Of a stretch of 35,257 nt of DNA, positions 15,076-23,800 are shown piece after piece. The notes under the pieces are model-generated. The model had not been told where the DNA came from and ran no database searches. It was given only the letters and a program-made list of their open reading frames with translations. The stretch is from positions 1 to 35,257 of the IMG/VR virus record IMGVR_UViG_3300044730_000033, one strand, 5' to 3'. This DNA comes from a virus. Numbering within the stretch: position 1 is the stretch's first letter; each line of letters begins with the position of its first letter. The position numbers and the translations under genes are program-made.

Positions 15076-17544
15076 TTAGATTTGGAACCAGATATCGCCT
15101 TGAGCCGCAGCCGTCGGAGTCGTGCTCGATACAAACACTTGGCCGCCGCTCGTATACCCCGTGCTTACATTACGTAAAACCGGGTTAGTGATACTTAGCG
15201 TACCGCTGGTTGTGATCGTGCCGCCGGTCAATCCAGTGCCGGTTGCAACGCTTGTAACAGTACCGTTCCCGTTACCCGTGCCTGCACCAATCGCCGTGCG
15301 GAACGTTGCGGCATCCAGCGCCGACACGGTGTTATCCGCATTGAATCGCGGAAAGGTAACGGCACTCGGGTTAGTGAGCGTGAAGAGGTTGCTACCAACC
15401 GTCGTAGCGCCAAGGCCCGTCCGCGCACCACTTTGAGTCGTTGAACCTGTACCACCGTTAGCAACCGCCAGCGTACCGGCAAGAGTAATCGTGCCGGAGG
15501 AGGTGATGGGGCTGCCCGTTACTGTAAGCCCGGTCGTACCGCCTGAAAGAGCAACGCTAGTAACTGTGCCCGCGCCAGCGCCAATTGCTGTACGGAACGT
15601 CGCTGCATCAAGGGCTGATACAGTGTTGTCCGCGTTAAACCTTGGGAAAGTGACTGCACTCGGGTTAGTAAGCGTAAAGAGGTTAGCGCCAACCGTTGTA
15701 GCGCCAAGACCCGTTCGTGCGCCGCTTTGAGTCGTCGAACCTGTGCCGCCATTAGCCACACTCAGCGCATTGGAAAGACTTAACGCATTAGCCGACAGCG
15801 TCGTACCGTTGAACGTCAGGTTAGCCGAACCTGCCGCAGAGCCAGCATTGTTATAGATGACCTGCGTAGTAGAACCAGCAATCGGACCCGGAGGACCAGT
15901 CGGACCCGCAGGACCAGTCGGACCAGTTAACCCAGTCGGACCATTCGGACCGGTCGGACCCGGAGGACCAGCCACAGTCGAAGCAGGACCCGTGGGACCC
16001 GTTGCGCCTGTAGGACCCGTAGGACCGGTGGGGCCAGTCGGAATCGTAAAGTTAAAGATCGCAGCCGACGTAGTGCCCGAGTTCGTAACCGAAGCCGATC
16101 CCCCGGCAGGGCCAGTCGTAGTCGTACCTACCGTAATCGTCGCCGCAGAACCCGTTGGACCAGTCGGACCAGAAGGACCTGTCGGACCCGCTGGACCTGT
16201 CGGACCTGCTATGCCTTGAGGACCTGTGGGACCGGTTGGACCTGTTGAACCTGTCGGACCCTGCGGGATAGTGAAATCGAACGTCGCTGCAGACAAAGTG
16301 CCCGAATTCGTCACCGCCGCAGGTGTACCCGCCGGACCCGTTGTCGTTGTACCAACAGTAACTGTCGCCGCAGCACCCGCAGAACCCGTTGGACCGGTCG
16401 GGCCCGGAGGACCGGCAACACCGGTAGGACCAGTAGGACCAGTTGGACCCGCAGCACCACTCGGCCCCGGAGGACCCGTCAAGCCAGTCGGACCGCTCGG
16501 CCCCGGAGGACCTGCGACCGTTGAGGCCGGACCAGTCGGACCAGTCGGACCAGTCGGACCAGTCGGACCCGCAGGACCCGGAGGACCAGCCACAGTTGAA
16601 GCAGGGCCCGTGGGACCAGTCGGGCCCGTCAAACCAGTAGGACCAGTTGGGCCGGTAGGGCCAGTCGGAATCGTGAAATTGAATACCGCTGCACTTGTTG
16701 AGCCCGAGTTCGTAATTGCTGCAGGGCTACCTGCAGGACCCGTCGTAACTGTGCCGAGCGTAAGTGTAGCGGCTGAACCCGTAGGACCAGTCGGACCTGC
16801 TGGACCAGTGGGGCCCGGAGGACCCGGCACTGTAGAAGCGGCACCTGTCGGACCTGTAGGGCCAAGTGGACCAGTCGGACCAGTCGGACCCGTTGCGCCA
16901 GTCGGCCCCGTGGGGCCAGTTGGGATCGTGAAGTTAAAGGTCGCTGCGGACGAAGTGCCCGAGTTCGTAACCGACGCAGACCCGCCAGCAGGACTCGTAG
17001 TTGTTGTACCTACAGCAATCGTCGCTGCTGTACCCGTCGGGCCAACAGCACCAGTCGGACCAGTCGGACCAATCGGTCCCGTCGCGCCGGTAGGACCAGT
17101 CGGACCAGTGGGTCCAGTAGGGCCCGTGGGGCCTATCAAGTTTGTCGCCGTTACAATGTCCGTACCGTTACAAACGAGAATGGTCTTGATGCCATTCGCC
17201 ACCGACACGCCGGTCTGGCCCGTGACCTTGACCGTGACAGCGTGACCGCCCGTGGTGTTGTTGTAAATAAAATACAGTTTTCTGTTGTTCGGCACCTCAA
17301 CCACGCGAGCGGCGGTCAAAGCCCCAGTCAACTCAATGTACATATTACGGGCAACGCCGGTTGCGCCGTTCGGGATGGTCAGTATCGTGGGCGAAGCCAC
17401 GTCCGTTACTGCCTGTGTGACATACCCTGCGATAGACTGCTCAAGCAGGGTGCCAAGATTGGTGTTAGTGGTGACGCCCCACGTACCGGACTGCTCGCCC
17501 GTTCCGATCAATTCGAGGCCAAGATTGGAACTAAAAGTAGTCAT
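15076..17544 (-). CDS. collagen-like tail fibre 2
   Basis: 822 aa; GGGG seven bases before ATG. Residues 1-~138 form the attachment domain seen in environmental phage fibres ([18 protein letters not shown] start, [34 protein letters not shown]). Residues ~139-530 are Gly-Pro-Thr collagen-like repeats broken by four copies of a 38-residue module with core VTNSGT.SAA.F.FTIP. Then comes [21 protein letters not shown], and two near-identical ~60-residue modules starting [18 protein letters not shown]. The C-terminus is short ([23 protein letters not shown]). Collagen triplets imply a trimeric rod. It is followed by the WNGS protein and the prolyl hydroxylase-like enzyme, which may modify it. Confidence 0.9.
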   Translation of the reverse strand: MTTFSSNLGLELIGTGEQSGTWGVTTNTNLGTLLEQSIAGYVTQAVTDVASPTILTIPNGATGVARNMYIELTGALTAARVVEVPNNRKLYFIYNNTTGGHAVTVKVTGQTGVSVANGIKTILVCNGTDIVTATNLIGPTGPTGPTGPTGPTGATGPIGPTGPTGAVGPTGTAATIAVGTTTTSPAGGSASVTNSGTSSAATFNFTIPTGPTGPTGATGPTGPTGPLGPTGPTGAASTVPGPPGPTGPAGPTGPTGSAATLTLGTVTTGPAGSPAAITNSGSTSAAVFNFTIPTGPTGPTGPTGLTGPTGPTGPASTVAGPPGPAGPTGPTGPTGPTGPASTVAGPPGPSGPTGLTGPPGPSGAAGPTGPTGPTGVAGPPGPTGPTGSAGAAATVTVGTTTTGPAGTPAAVTNSGTLSAATFDFTIPQGPTGSTGPTGPTGPQGIAGPTGPAGPTGPSGPTGPTGSAATITVGTTTTGPAGGSASVTNSGTTSAAIFNFTIPTGPTGPTGPTGATGPTGPASTVAGPPGPTGPNGPTGLTGPTGPAGPTGPPGPIAGSTTQVIYNNAGSAAGSANLTFNGTTLSANALSLSNALSVANGGTGSTTQSGARTGLGATTVGANLFTLTNPSAVTFPRFNADNTVSALDAATFRTAIGAGAGTVTSVALSGGTTGLTVTGSPITSSGTITLAGTLAVANGGTGSTTQSGARTGLGATTVGSNLFTLTNPSAVTFPRFNADNTVSALDAATFRTAIGAGTGNGNGTVTSVATGTGLTGGTITTSGTLSITNPVLRNVSTGYTSGGQVFVSSTTPTAAAQGDIWFQI
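15880..17135 (-). repeat. collagen-like Gly-Pro-Thr repeat region (fibre 2)
   Basis: Long runs of GPT, GPP and GPA triplets separated by four FTIP modules. At DNA level this is 9-base periodic sequence of GGACCAGTC type on the plus strand. Proline is mostly in the X position of Gly-X-Y; GPP triplets also put it in Y. Confidence 0.95.
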
Positions 17545-17564
17545 GTCGTACCCCTAAAGACGGC

Positions 17565-18656
17565 TTAACCGTCCGGATCTAAATTGGTCCAAGTTGTTGA
17601 TTGCGAGTCGTTTACGGGCGTCCAACCACCTGACTGCGAGTCATTCACAGATTGCCATACCGTTCCTTGACTGTCATCTACGGAAGCCCAAACCCCCGAC
17701 TGGGAGTCATCCACCGTAGCCCACGTAGAGCCTTGGCTGTCATCGACCGGGTTCCATAGGTACGCCCCAAAGATCGTGTCGAACGCGGTAACAGAGTCAA
17801 AAACTGAGGATCTGAATACCGCCGAGGCCCTAAACGTATCGTAAACGTAGACCCCGCCATTAAATACAGCGGTGAAAATACCCTGAGCCGACATCGTTTC
17901 CGAGCCCGACCCAGTCTCACTAATCTGGACATTAAACGCCTGCAAGGCAGAGAAAGTGTCTGCCCCTGTGACAACGTCTGCGAAAAAGACATTAAGCGTT
18001 GTCGTAGAACTAATGGAGTCCTGCGCCGTGACCAGATCTGCGAAGTTAGAAACAAACGTTTGACTGGCGAATACGATATTGGACGCCGCCACAGTCTCGC
18101 TAATCTGGGTCGAGAAAACCTGCTTAGCACTTATCGTGCTATTGGCTGCTGTTAACTCGGAGACGCTTGCAACAAAGTCAATAAGAGACGACGTTGTGTC
18201 AGATCCGGCAGCGGCTTCATCTATAGAAGATACGTGCCCCTGCGTAGAGACTACAGTTTCAGACGCCGTGACAATATCAGAGATGTCTGCAGCGAACCCT
18301 TGGTAGGCATAAATCTCGTCGGCTGCGGTAAGGGTGTCCGACACCTGACTAGCAAAGATCTGTACCGCGCTGGCGATGTCAGCAGCCGTACCATACTCCA
18401 ACACGCTCGCCACAAAGTCAGTGACGGAGATTACAGTGTCTGCGCCAGTAGCCGCTTCAGATATATCAGCGTTTTGAACTTGAAGGGAAGAGACCGCGTC
18501 AGAAGCAGTTATTGTTTCTAGTAACGCGGAATTAAAAATATTGTTGGCTGTAGCAACAGCCTCGCTCCCATTAGCCGTTTCAGAGACGGATACGTTCCAG
18601 ACTACTCCAAGTAGCGAACTGAACGGCGTAGCCGATATGGGAGCAAGGCCGAGCAT
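17565..18656 (-). CDS. repeat fibre-like protein: 20-residue then 11-residue repeats
   Basis: 363 aa. After ~21 residues there is one 21-residue unit, then thirteen units of exactly 20 residues, to about residue 302. The pattern is roughly x-x-I/V-S-E/D-x-x-T-A-S/A-D-x-x-x-S/A-x-Q-x-F-x. Residues 304-358 are five exact 11-residue units, V-D/N-D-S-Q-x-x-x-W-x-x, then LDPDG. There is no Cys or transmembrane segment. Exact periodicity suggests a repetitive rod or solenoid followed by a Trp-rich patterned tail. No Shine-Dalgarno is visible before the first ATG. It sits between a small gene and collagen-like fibre 2, so a fibre or fibre-linker role is inferred. I do not recognise a named family. 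Confidence 0.85.
   Translation of the reverse strand: MLGLAPISATPFSSLLGVVWNVSVSETANGSEAVATANNIFNSALLETITASDAVSSLQVQNADISEAATGADTVISVTDFVASVLEYGTAADIASAVQIFASQVSDTLTAADEIYAYQGFAADISDIVTASETVVSTQGHVSSIDEAAAGSDTTSSLIDFVASVSELTAANSTISAKQVFSTQISETVAASNIVFASQTFVSNFADLVTAQDSISSTTTLNVFFADVVTGADTFSALQAFNVQISETGSGSETMSAQGIFTAVFNGGVYVYDTFRASAVFRSSVFDSVTAFDTIFGAYLWNPVDDSQGSTWATVDDSQSGVWASVDDSQGTVWQSVNDSQSGGWTPVNDSQSTTWTNLDPDG
17583..17747 (-). repeat. five 33-base repeats encoding VDDSQ...W units
   Basis: Residues 304-358 of the repeat protein: five 11-residue units with invariant DSQ and Trp. The spacing is exact. Confidence 0.9.
17751..18593 (-). repeat. fourteen ~60-base repeats encoding 20-residue units
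   Basis: Thirteen consecutive units are exactly 20 residues; the first is 21. Acidic residues at positions 5 and 11 and Phe near 19 are the most regular features. DNA copies have diverged, so the repeats are held by protein selection rather than being recent expansions. Confidence 0.85.
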
Positions 18657-18666
18657 TATTTAATGA

Positions 18667-18837
18667 TTAAGCATTCGGAGGCGGAGGCTGCTGCGACTGT
18701 TGCGGCAACTGAGCCTGAGCCTGCTGCTGAAGTTTGCCAAAAAGCCCTGCAACCTGTTCAAACGGCTGCTTAGCAAGGGCCATCATAATCACGTTAACTT
18801 CTTCGATCGAAAGATCGTCAAACTTAATCTTGTTCAT
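18667..18837 (-). CDS. small helical protein, Gln/Pro-rich tail
   Basis: 56 aa from ATG at 18837, which has a strong AAAGGAG site seven bases upstream. The frame is open upstream to 18897, but that start has no such site. An acidic amphipathic helix (MNKIKFDDLSIEEVNVIMMALAKQP, split here as MNKIKFDDLSIEEVNVIMM plus ALAKQP) is followed by FEQVAGLFGKLQQQ and a low-complexity Gln/Pro end. It resembles small phage proteins placed among fibre genes, whose roles are unknown. It could be an assembly chaperone for the neighbouring fibre-like proteins, but nothing in the sequence proves that. Confidence 0.75.
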   Translation of the reverse strand: MNKIKFDDLSIEEVNVIMMALAKQPFEQVAGLFGKLQQQAQAQLPQQSQQPPPPNA

Positions 18838-18893
18838 ATCTACTCCTTTGCGCCGGTTTACGACGTATTTATCTAGTTGAGGATTAGCCACAA

Positions 18894-19268
18894 TCAACCC
18901 TGTTGTTGAGAACGAGCAATCGCAGCCGCTATAAGGGTATCACGCTCCGCTTCAGGTAGTTGAGCGACCAAGGCTTCATAGACCCGGAACGACTTACTCC
19001 GCTCGGCCTTTTCGGTCTTGATCAGATAACGCAGACGGTCCCGATACTGGTACTCGGAAACGGTGTCGTCGTACTGATCCGGCACCTGATCAAGGGTCGC
19101 CGTCTTGTACTGTGCCAAGTGGCTCGGCCACTCATCGTCCGGAAGCGCCGCCAACATCGCCGTGTAGTTAGCAATGTTGATGTCGTAAGACATAATTTCC
19201 CTTTCCCGCATAACAATATTGTTAGCAAGAATGTTGTATTTATCTGCGTTTGATACTGAGTAAAACAT
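18894..19268 (-). CDS. small helical protein among fibre genes, putative chaperone
   Basis: 124 aa from ATG at 19268 (AAAGGTG upstream). A second credible start is ATG at 19193 (GGGAAA upstream), giving a 99-aa protein beginning MSYDINIANY. The body is helical and charged: ALPDDEWPSHLAQYK, YQYRDRLRYLIKTEKAERSK, then a VYEALVAQLPEAERDTLIAAAIARS tail helix (written here in parts: VYEALVAQLPEAER, DTLIAAAIARS). There are no transmembrane segments. It lies ten bases after the propeller gene. Small helical proteins next to fibre genes often assist fibre assembly, which is the best guess here, without a recognised family. Confidence 0.75.
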   Translation of the reverse strand: MFYSVSNADKYNILANNIVMREREIMSYDINIANYTAMLAALPDDEWPSHLAQYKTATLDQVPDQYDDTVSEYQYRDRLRYLIKTEKAERSKSFRVYEALVAQLPEAERDTLIAAAIARSQQQG

Positions 19269-19277
19269 ATTGCACCT

Positions 19278-20468
19278 TTAATAAAACGAGACTCTGTTCC
19301 CCGGTATACCCGGTAATGTGGCTGGGTCTGAAAATTTTGAGCCAAAACCTGAAGCGGTAGTCCAGTTATAGACCAGAACCCCCGGCGATGTATCAGAAAC
19401 TATAGCGACCGCATTTCCAGCGGGCGAGAAGTCAACCGCGTCAGCGTTACCCGTGGCTAAAGTCCCGGGGTCAGAGTACTTGGTACCAAATCCTGTTGAC
19501 ATACTCCAAACATACGCATGTATGTATGGCGAAGAACCGTTAGAAATAACAATCGCATTCCCAGATGGACTAAAATCTACCCATCTACTAATACCTGCTG
19601 CAATAGCCGTCGAAGGATTTGAAAATATAGTTCCGAAACCGCTACTCCACGGCCATACGGCTATTCTTGGGGCAGATCCAGTGCTCCTAGCCACAACAGT
19701 ACTACTACCAGAAGTAAAGAACTTAACTCCGTATGTAGTAGCACCGCCGGGGTTTGAAGCAGGGTCTGAGAATTTAGACCCGTAGCCACTAGCAGATGTC
19801 CACGCGTATACAGTTATGCTTGGAGCCGTCGTTATATTTCCTACAGCAAGTGCAGCAGAGTCTGCTTTAAAACTTACTGAATAAGAACTTCCTGCTGGCA
19901 GCACCGCAGGATTCGAGTATGTAGTCCCAAACCCCGTTGAATTGTTCCAAGGATAAGCCCTTGTATAGGGGGACGTAGTGGGAAAACTAGCGGCTATTGA
20001 AGCGTTGTCAGGACTAAACTCTAGCCCATACGGTGCGCTTTCAGTTTGAGTAGCAGGAAGCGCGTACTTAGTCCCAAATCCGCTAGATGACCACACATAA
20101 GTGGCAGTCCTACCTAAAGTGGTACCGCTATTATTAGTTCCTATAGAGATAGCGGTAGAAGTTGAATTTGTTGTTATTCCGTAGCCAAAAGTTGAAGTCC
20201 AGTTGGCTGGTATCGCGTATTTAGTACCGAATCCACTACCTGACCAAGGGTATGCGGATAGTCCTAAACTAGTGCCTTGAGACGCCCCCGTCGCTATATA
20301 TTTTGCCTGCCAAGTCTTTCCACGAAGGTCATTCATGGAAATCGTACCCGATGGGATACCTGCAAGAAGCCTCACATTCGTGTCGTTAAGCGATATCTGC
20401 GCGGTGCTGGACAAACCCAACTCCACGTTGACATCAGACATGGCAATTGTGCCGGTAGGTGTAGTCAC
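19278..20468 (-). CDS. predicted seven-bladed beta-propeller adhesin
   Basis: 396 aa from GTG at 20468 with GAGGTGG upstream. The first ~50 residues (GTIAMSDVNVELG, AQISLNDTNVRLL, GTISMNDLRGKTW) are three strands of a repeat used at the start of many phage fibre proteins. From ~53 to the end there are seven ~48-residue repeats. Each has a VDFSPxGNAxAI-like strand, an xxVYxWxxxxGFGTKYSDP strand pair and a proline-rich loop. The chain ends with a lone strand (GNRVSFY) that could complete blade one, as in closed propellers. Repeats resemble WD40-type FSPDG blades. A surface-binding role, perhaps to host glycan, is inferred from its place between two fibre sets. Confidence 0.85.
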   Translation of the reverse strand: MTTPTGTIAMSDVNVELGLSSTAQISLNDTNVRLLAGIPSGTISMNDLRGKTWQAKYIATGASQGTSLGLSAYPWSGSGFGTKYAIPANWTSTFGYGITTNSTSTAISIGTNNSGTTLGRTATYVWSSSGFGTKYALPATQTESAPYGLEFSPDNASIAASFPTTSPYTRAYPWNNSTGFGTTYSNPAVLPAGSSYSVSFKADSAALAVGNITTAPSITVYAWTSASGYGSKFSDPASNPGGATTYGVKFFTSGSSTVVARSTGSAPRIAVWPWSSGFGTIFSNPSTAIAAGISRWVDFSPSGNAIVISNGSSPYIHAYVWSMSTGFGTKYSDPGTLATGNADAVDFSPAGNAVAIVSDTSPGVLVYNWTTASGFGSKFSDPATLPGIPGNRVSFY

Positions 20469-20482
20469 CTAACCACCTCGAC

Positions 20483-20845
20483 TTACGGCGCGGGGGTCGG
20501 CCCCGGAGGTGCAGGCGGGCTCCACGGGAACTGAGTGGTCGATGTAACCGGGTCTTTCTTCAGAGCAATCTGCTTCATGATCTGCTCATTGACGTGGTCC
20601 CAGTAACCACCAACTACAACCGCCTGAATCCAACCAAGCACTTGCGCCTCAGTCAGTTGATCGTACGGGGTGAAGTCCGGCTGTGACGGATCGGGAGCAA
20701 ACGGGGTGGCACCTGAGAAAGTACCGGCATTCCCGTCTTCATCCGTACCCGTGCAAGTCCAACGCGACTGCACCACGTAGTCTTGGTGATCGCCCACCGT
20801 CGTCAGGGCCAACTCAGTGATTGCCCAAGTGTATGTAAGAGCCAT
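20483..20845 (-). CDS. small fibre-associated protein
   Basis: 120 aa; the ATG overlaps the stop of fibre 1 (TAATG). The N-terminal ~50 residues look like a beta sandwich (TYTWAITELALTTVGDHQDY, VVQSRWTCTGTDEDG). Next comes a helix with DFTPYDQLTEAQVLGWIQAV, and a Pro-rich tail (SPPAPPGPTPAP). I recall similar small proteins directly downstream of S74-type fibres in marine phages, of unknown function. The tight coupling suggests it works with fibre 1, as chaperone or tip cap. No catalytic residues are obvious. Confidence 0.8.
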   Translation of the reverse strand: MALTYTWAITELALTTVGDHQDYVVQSRWTCTGTDEDGNAGTFSGATPFAPDPSQPDFTPYDQLTEAQVLGWIQAVVVGGYWDHVNEQIMKQIALKKDPVTSTTQFPWSPPAPPGPTPAP

Positions 20846-23800
20846 TAATGCACCTTTGATTTCAAAGTTTTAACTTCAACCGTGAGTTCCTTGATCGCTT
20901 CAATGAGCAGAGGAACCAGCCGCTCGTAGTCAATCGTTAAGTATCTTGCATCAATCGGAGCGTCAGTGACAATCTCCGGCAAGACACGCTGAACCGCCTG
21001 TGCCGAAACGCCTACCTCGCGCTTGACCTTGTAGCCCAGTCTCTGAGCGAGTTCGTTGGCTTCATAGTAAAAACCTTCTAATTGATCCACCTTATCCAAG
21101 GCGTTCTCGATCTTGCCAAGGTGCTTTTTCAGCCGCTCGTCTGAGTAGTATGCAACGATGTTACCGGCAGCACGGATCGAATCGCCCGTAGCAGCGAAGT
21201 CGGCGTAAAACCCGGAATTGTTCCAGTCGTAGAAGATAGGCGCATCAATACGGGTCCCCGCAGCAAAACCCTTTGCGCCGTACGCGTTATAGTTAGCGTA
21301 CGTAGTCGAAGTACCAAAACCCCAGCAATCATCACTTACAAGATAGTACGCATACCAACGACCGTTAGCCTGACGATAGATACCGCCATTGCCAGCGGAG
21401 TCGTACATAATTCCGTTGACGCCGCTGTGTTGATCATAAATGCCCGCCCAGCCGCCTCTACTACCTCTAATGGCTATTTGACCGTAACTAGCCAAGTCAT
21501 TAGCGTGCAGATGTGCGCCGTTGTTATTCGGCCAATAGAGCCCGTAGGACCCATCGAACTGAATCCAAGTTTGCGGGCGGAAATATACAGAGCCAGAAAG
21601 AAGCAGACTGTAAAGGTATGTGGTGCTAGCCGGGTCTACGTAATAGCCGGTATTGTTGCTGTCGTAGAAGATTGGAGCGCGGAAGTCACCGGCTGCTGTA
21701 ATAGCGCCACCAGTTGAAAGGTAAAGGCGATCCGAGGCTTGATACGCAATTCTAAAATCGTTACTTGTCCCAGAATCTACTAACAAGTTCCAACGAATTG
21801 ACCCTCCAGAGCCGTAGAGATTTAGTCCATCATCCCAACTCGCACCTGAAGCAATAATATTTGTTCTTCTTATCTGCGTAGTACCATTCGGGTCTACGTA
21901 ATAGCCGGTATTGTTACTGTCGTAGAAAATGGGGGCGCGGGAAGAACCGGGCGCAAATACGTCGCCGCTACTATTAAAGTAAAACCAAGTTGTAGTTCTA
22001 GTCGCGTTATAGCCCGCACTAGTTCCACCAAACCATATTTGATTGCTCGTATCAATACCGAATCCCGTGCCGATCTGGCCGGAACGGGTCATGCCGAAGT
22101 AAGCGTAATTTGCTCCGGTGCCTCTAGTTACGGACACAAACCCATACGGGTCATTACCTACGCCATCTGCTATCGCACCTAAACCGCCAACCAGTAGTAG
22201 GTTATTTATATAAGATGTGCTCGCAGGGTCTGTGTAATAGGCGGTGTTGTTGCTGTCGTAGAAGATCGGACCGCGAACACTACTATTGGACTGAATAGTG
22301 TCTTCTGCAAGGAAAGCCTTACTGTTGTAGACACGCACCCATGTGCTGTCCGTCATGTAGATACCGCCAGCGTACGTGGCGTTGTACCAGCCGGTAGCGC
22401 CGCTTGAACGGAACCAATCACTGCACGAGAACGAGTTTGTTACACCCGAATCGTATCCAGCATAAGCACGCTGAACTCCGAGGATGTTTAAATTTGAAGC
22501 GCTAGCCGGGTCTAAGTAGTAGCCGGTGTTGTTAGCGTCGTACAGAATGCTTGTGTAAATAGCATTCGTATTGTTACTGCTTGAAGGCGGCGGGAAAACA
22601 GTGTGAGTTGAACTTATATTGTTATAAGTTGAAGCATCAAACCCAATTACCCAACCGTCGTCCCAGTTTGAATAACTGAAATCTGTATAGCCGACCTGTA
22701 CATCGGTAATAAATACCTGCGGGTAAGACCACGAAGAACCAAGTTCCCCGATGTATACAAAAACGCTACCGCCGCCGTACGTAAACCGCACGTTAAGCGC
22801 AGAACGGTTTTGCGTAGTCATGTACGCAAAAGTGTTATACCAAGTGCCGCTGCTAGTGTGGCCGCCGCAATAGATGTCGAAAGACAAGTTATCGTACGTA
22901 TACACCCGCACGGTAAACCTAATCATCGGATATATCGTGACAGGCAACGTAATTTTGATTGCGCCGCTTACGCTTGACGCACTAGTTACGTAAGTGCCTC
23001 CGCCCGGATTGACGTTACGCAACCCGTTCACGTTGTTACTTACGGCATTCTGCGTGTTGACAGTCGTGAGATTAGATAGCGAAGTCGGGTCTACGTAGTA
23101 AGCAGTGTTGTTGCTGTCGTAGAAAATGGGGGCGCGAGACGAAGATATCGCAGTAAAATCGCCACTCGAGTTTAATGATGCTCTGTCACCTACAGAGTCA
23201 AAGTGGAACACCAACGTGTTTGCATCATTGGCGAGCCATATCCCGTTTCCAGAAACTGAAGTATTCCAAAATCGACAGATATAACGCTGAGTGCTATGCA
23301 ACTCTAACGTATAACTCCCACCACTACTAAACAGTGATGCGCCGTTAGGATTTACGTACGTGCCGGTGTTGTTGCTGTCGTAGAAAATAGTCGCGTACAG
23401 CGAATCGGCATAGTTAATTCCGTACGAAGCCAACGCCCGCCAACTATTAAATGTAGCCGTATCACCGTTGCGAGTACGGAAAAATAAATTGTTGCCCCCA
23501 CTGTAGTTAGCGTTTAGCCATAAATCGTATCCGCCATTAGCACTAAACCGTACAATAGGTCCTGTGGCAGGCGCGTTTACTGAGTACGTGAACCCGGTTG
23601 AGTTCGTACCCATAGTATTGGCGTCTAAGGTAAACCCTTCGTAGTACATCGCATACGTAGTGCCTCGCCCGCCAAGAGTCAACGCGTTTAAATTTGATGT
23701 ACTAGCGGCGTCTACGTAGTAAGCAGTGTTGTTGTAGTCGTAATAAATTGGCGACTGGATAGAACCAAATACAAAAAGAGTGTTGTCAATTCTTACGTTG

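Noticed and set aside
16226-17245. Plus-strand 339-codon collagen-like frame (GPVGPV) opposite fibre 2, and a similar one at 24164-24982
   Set aside because: GGN-CCN-ACN triplets read on the other strand as GGN-CCN-GTN-type repeats by simple codon symmetry. There is no ribosome site, no attachment domain, and the real fibre on the minus strand explains the region.
17553-17573. Possible terminator hairpin (GACGG/CCGTC) at the end of the repeat protein gene
   Set aside because: Only a 5-bp stem with TTTA after it, and the stop codon is in the loop. Too weak to call a terminator.
18838-18897. N-terminal extension of the 18667-18837 gene
   Set aside because: ATG at 18837 has a strong AAAGGAG site; the upstream start overlaps the previous stop without one.
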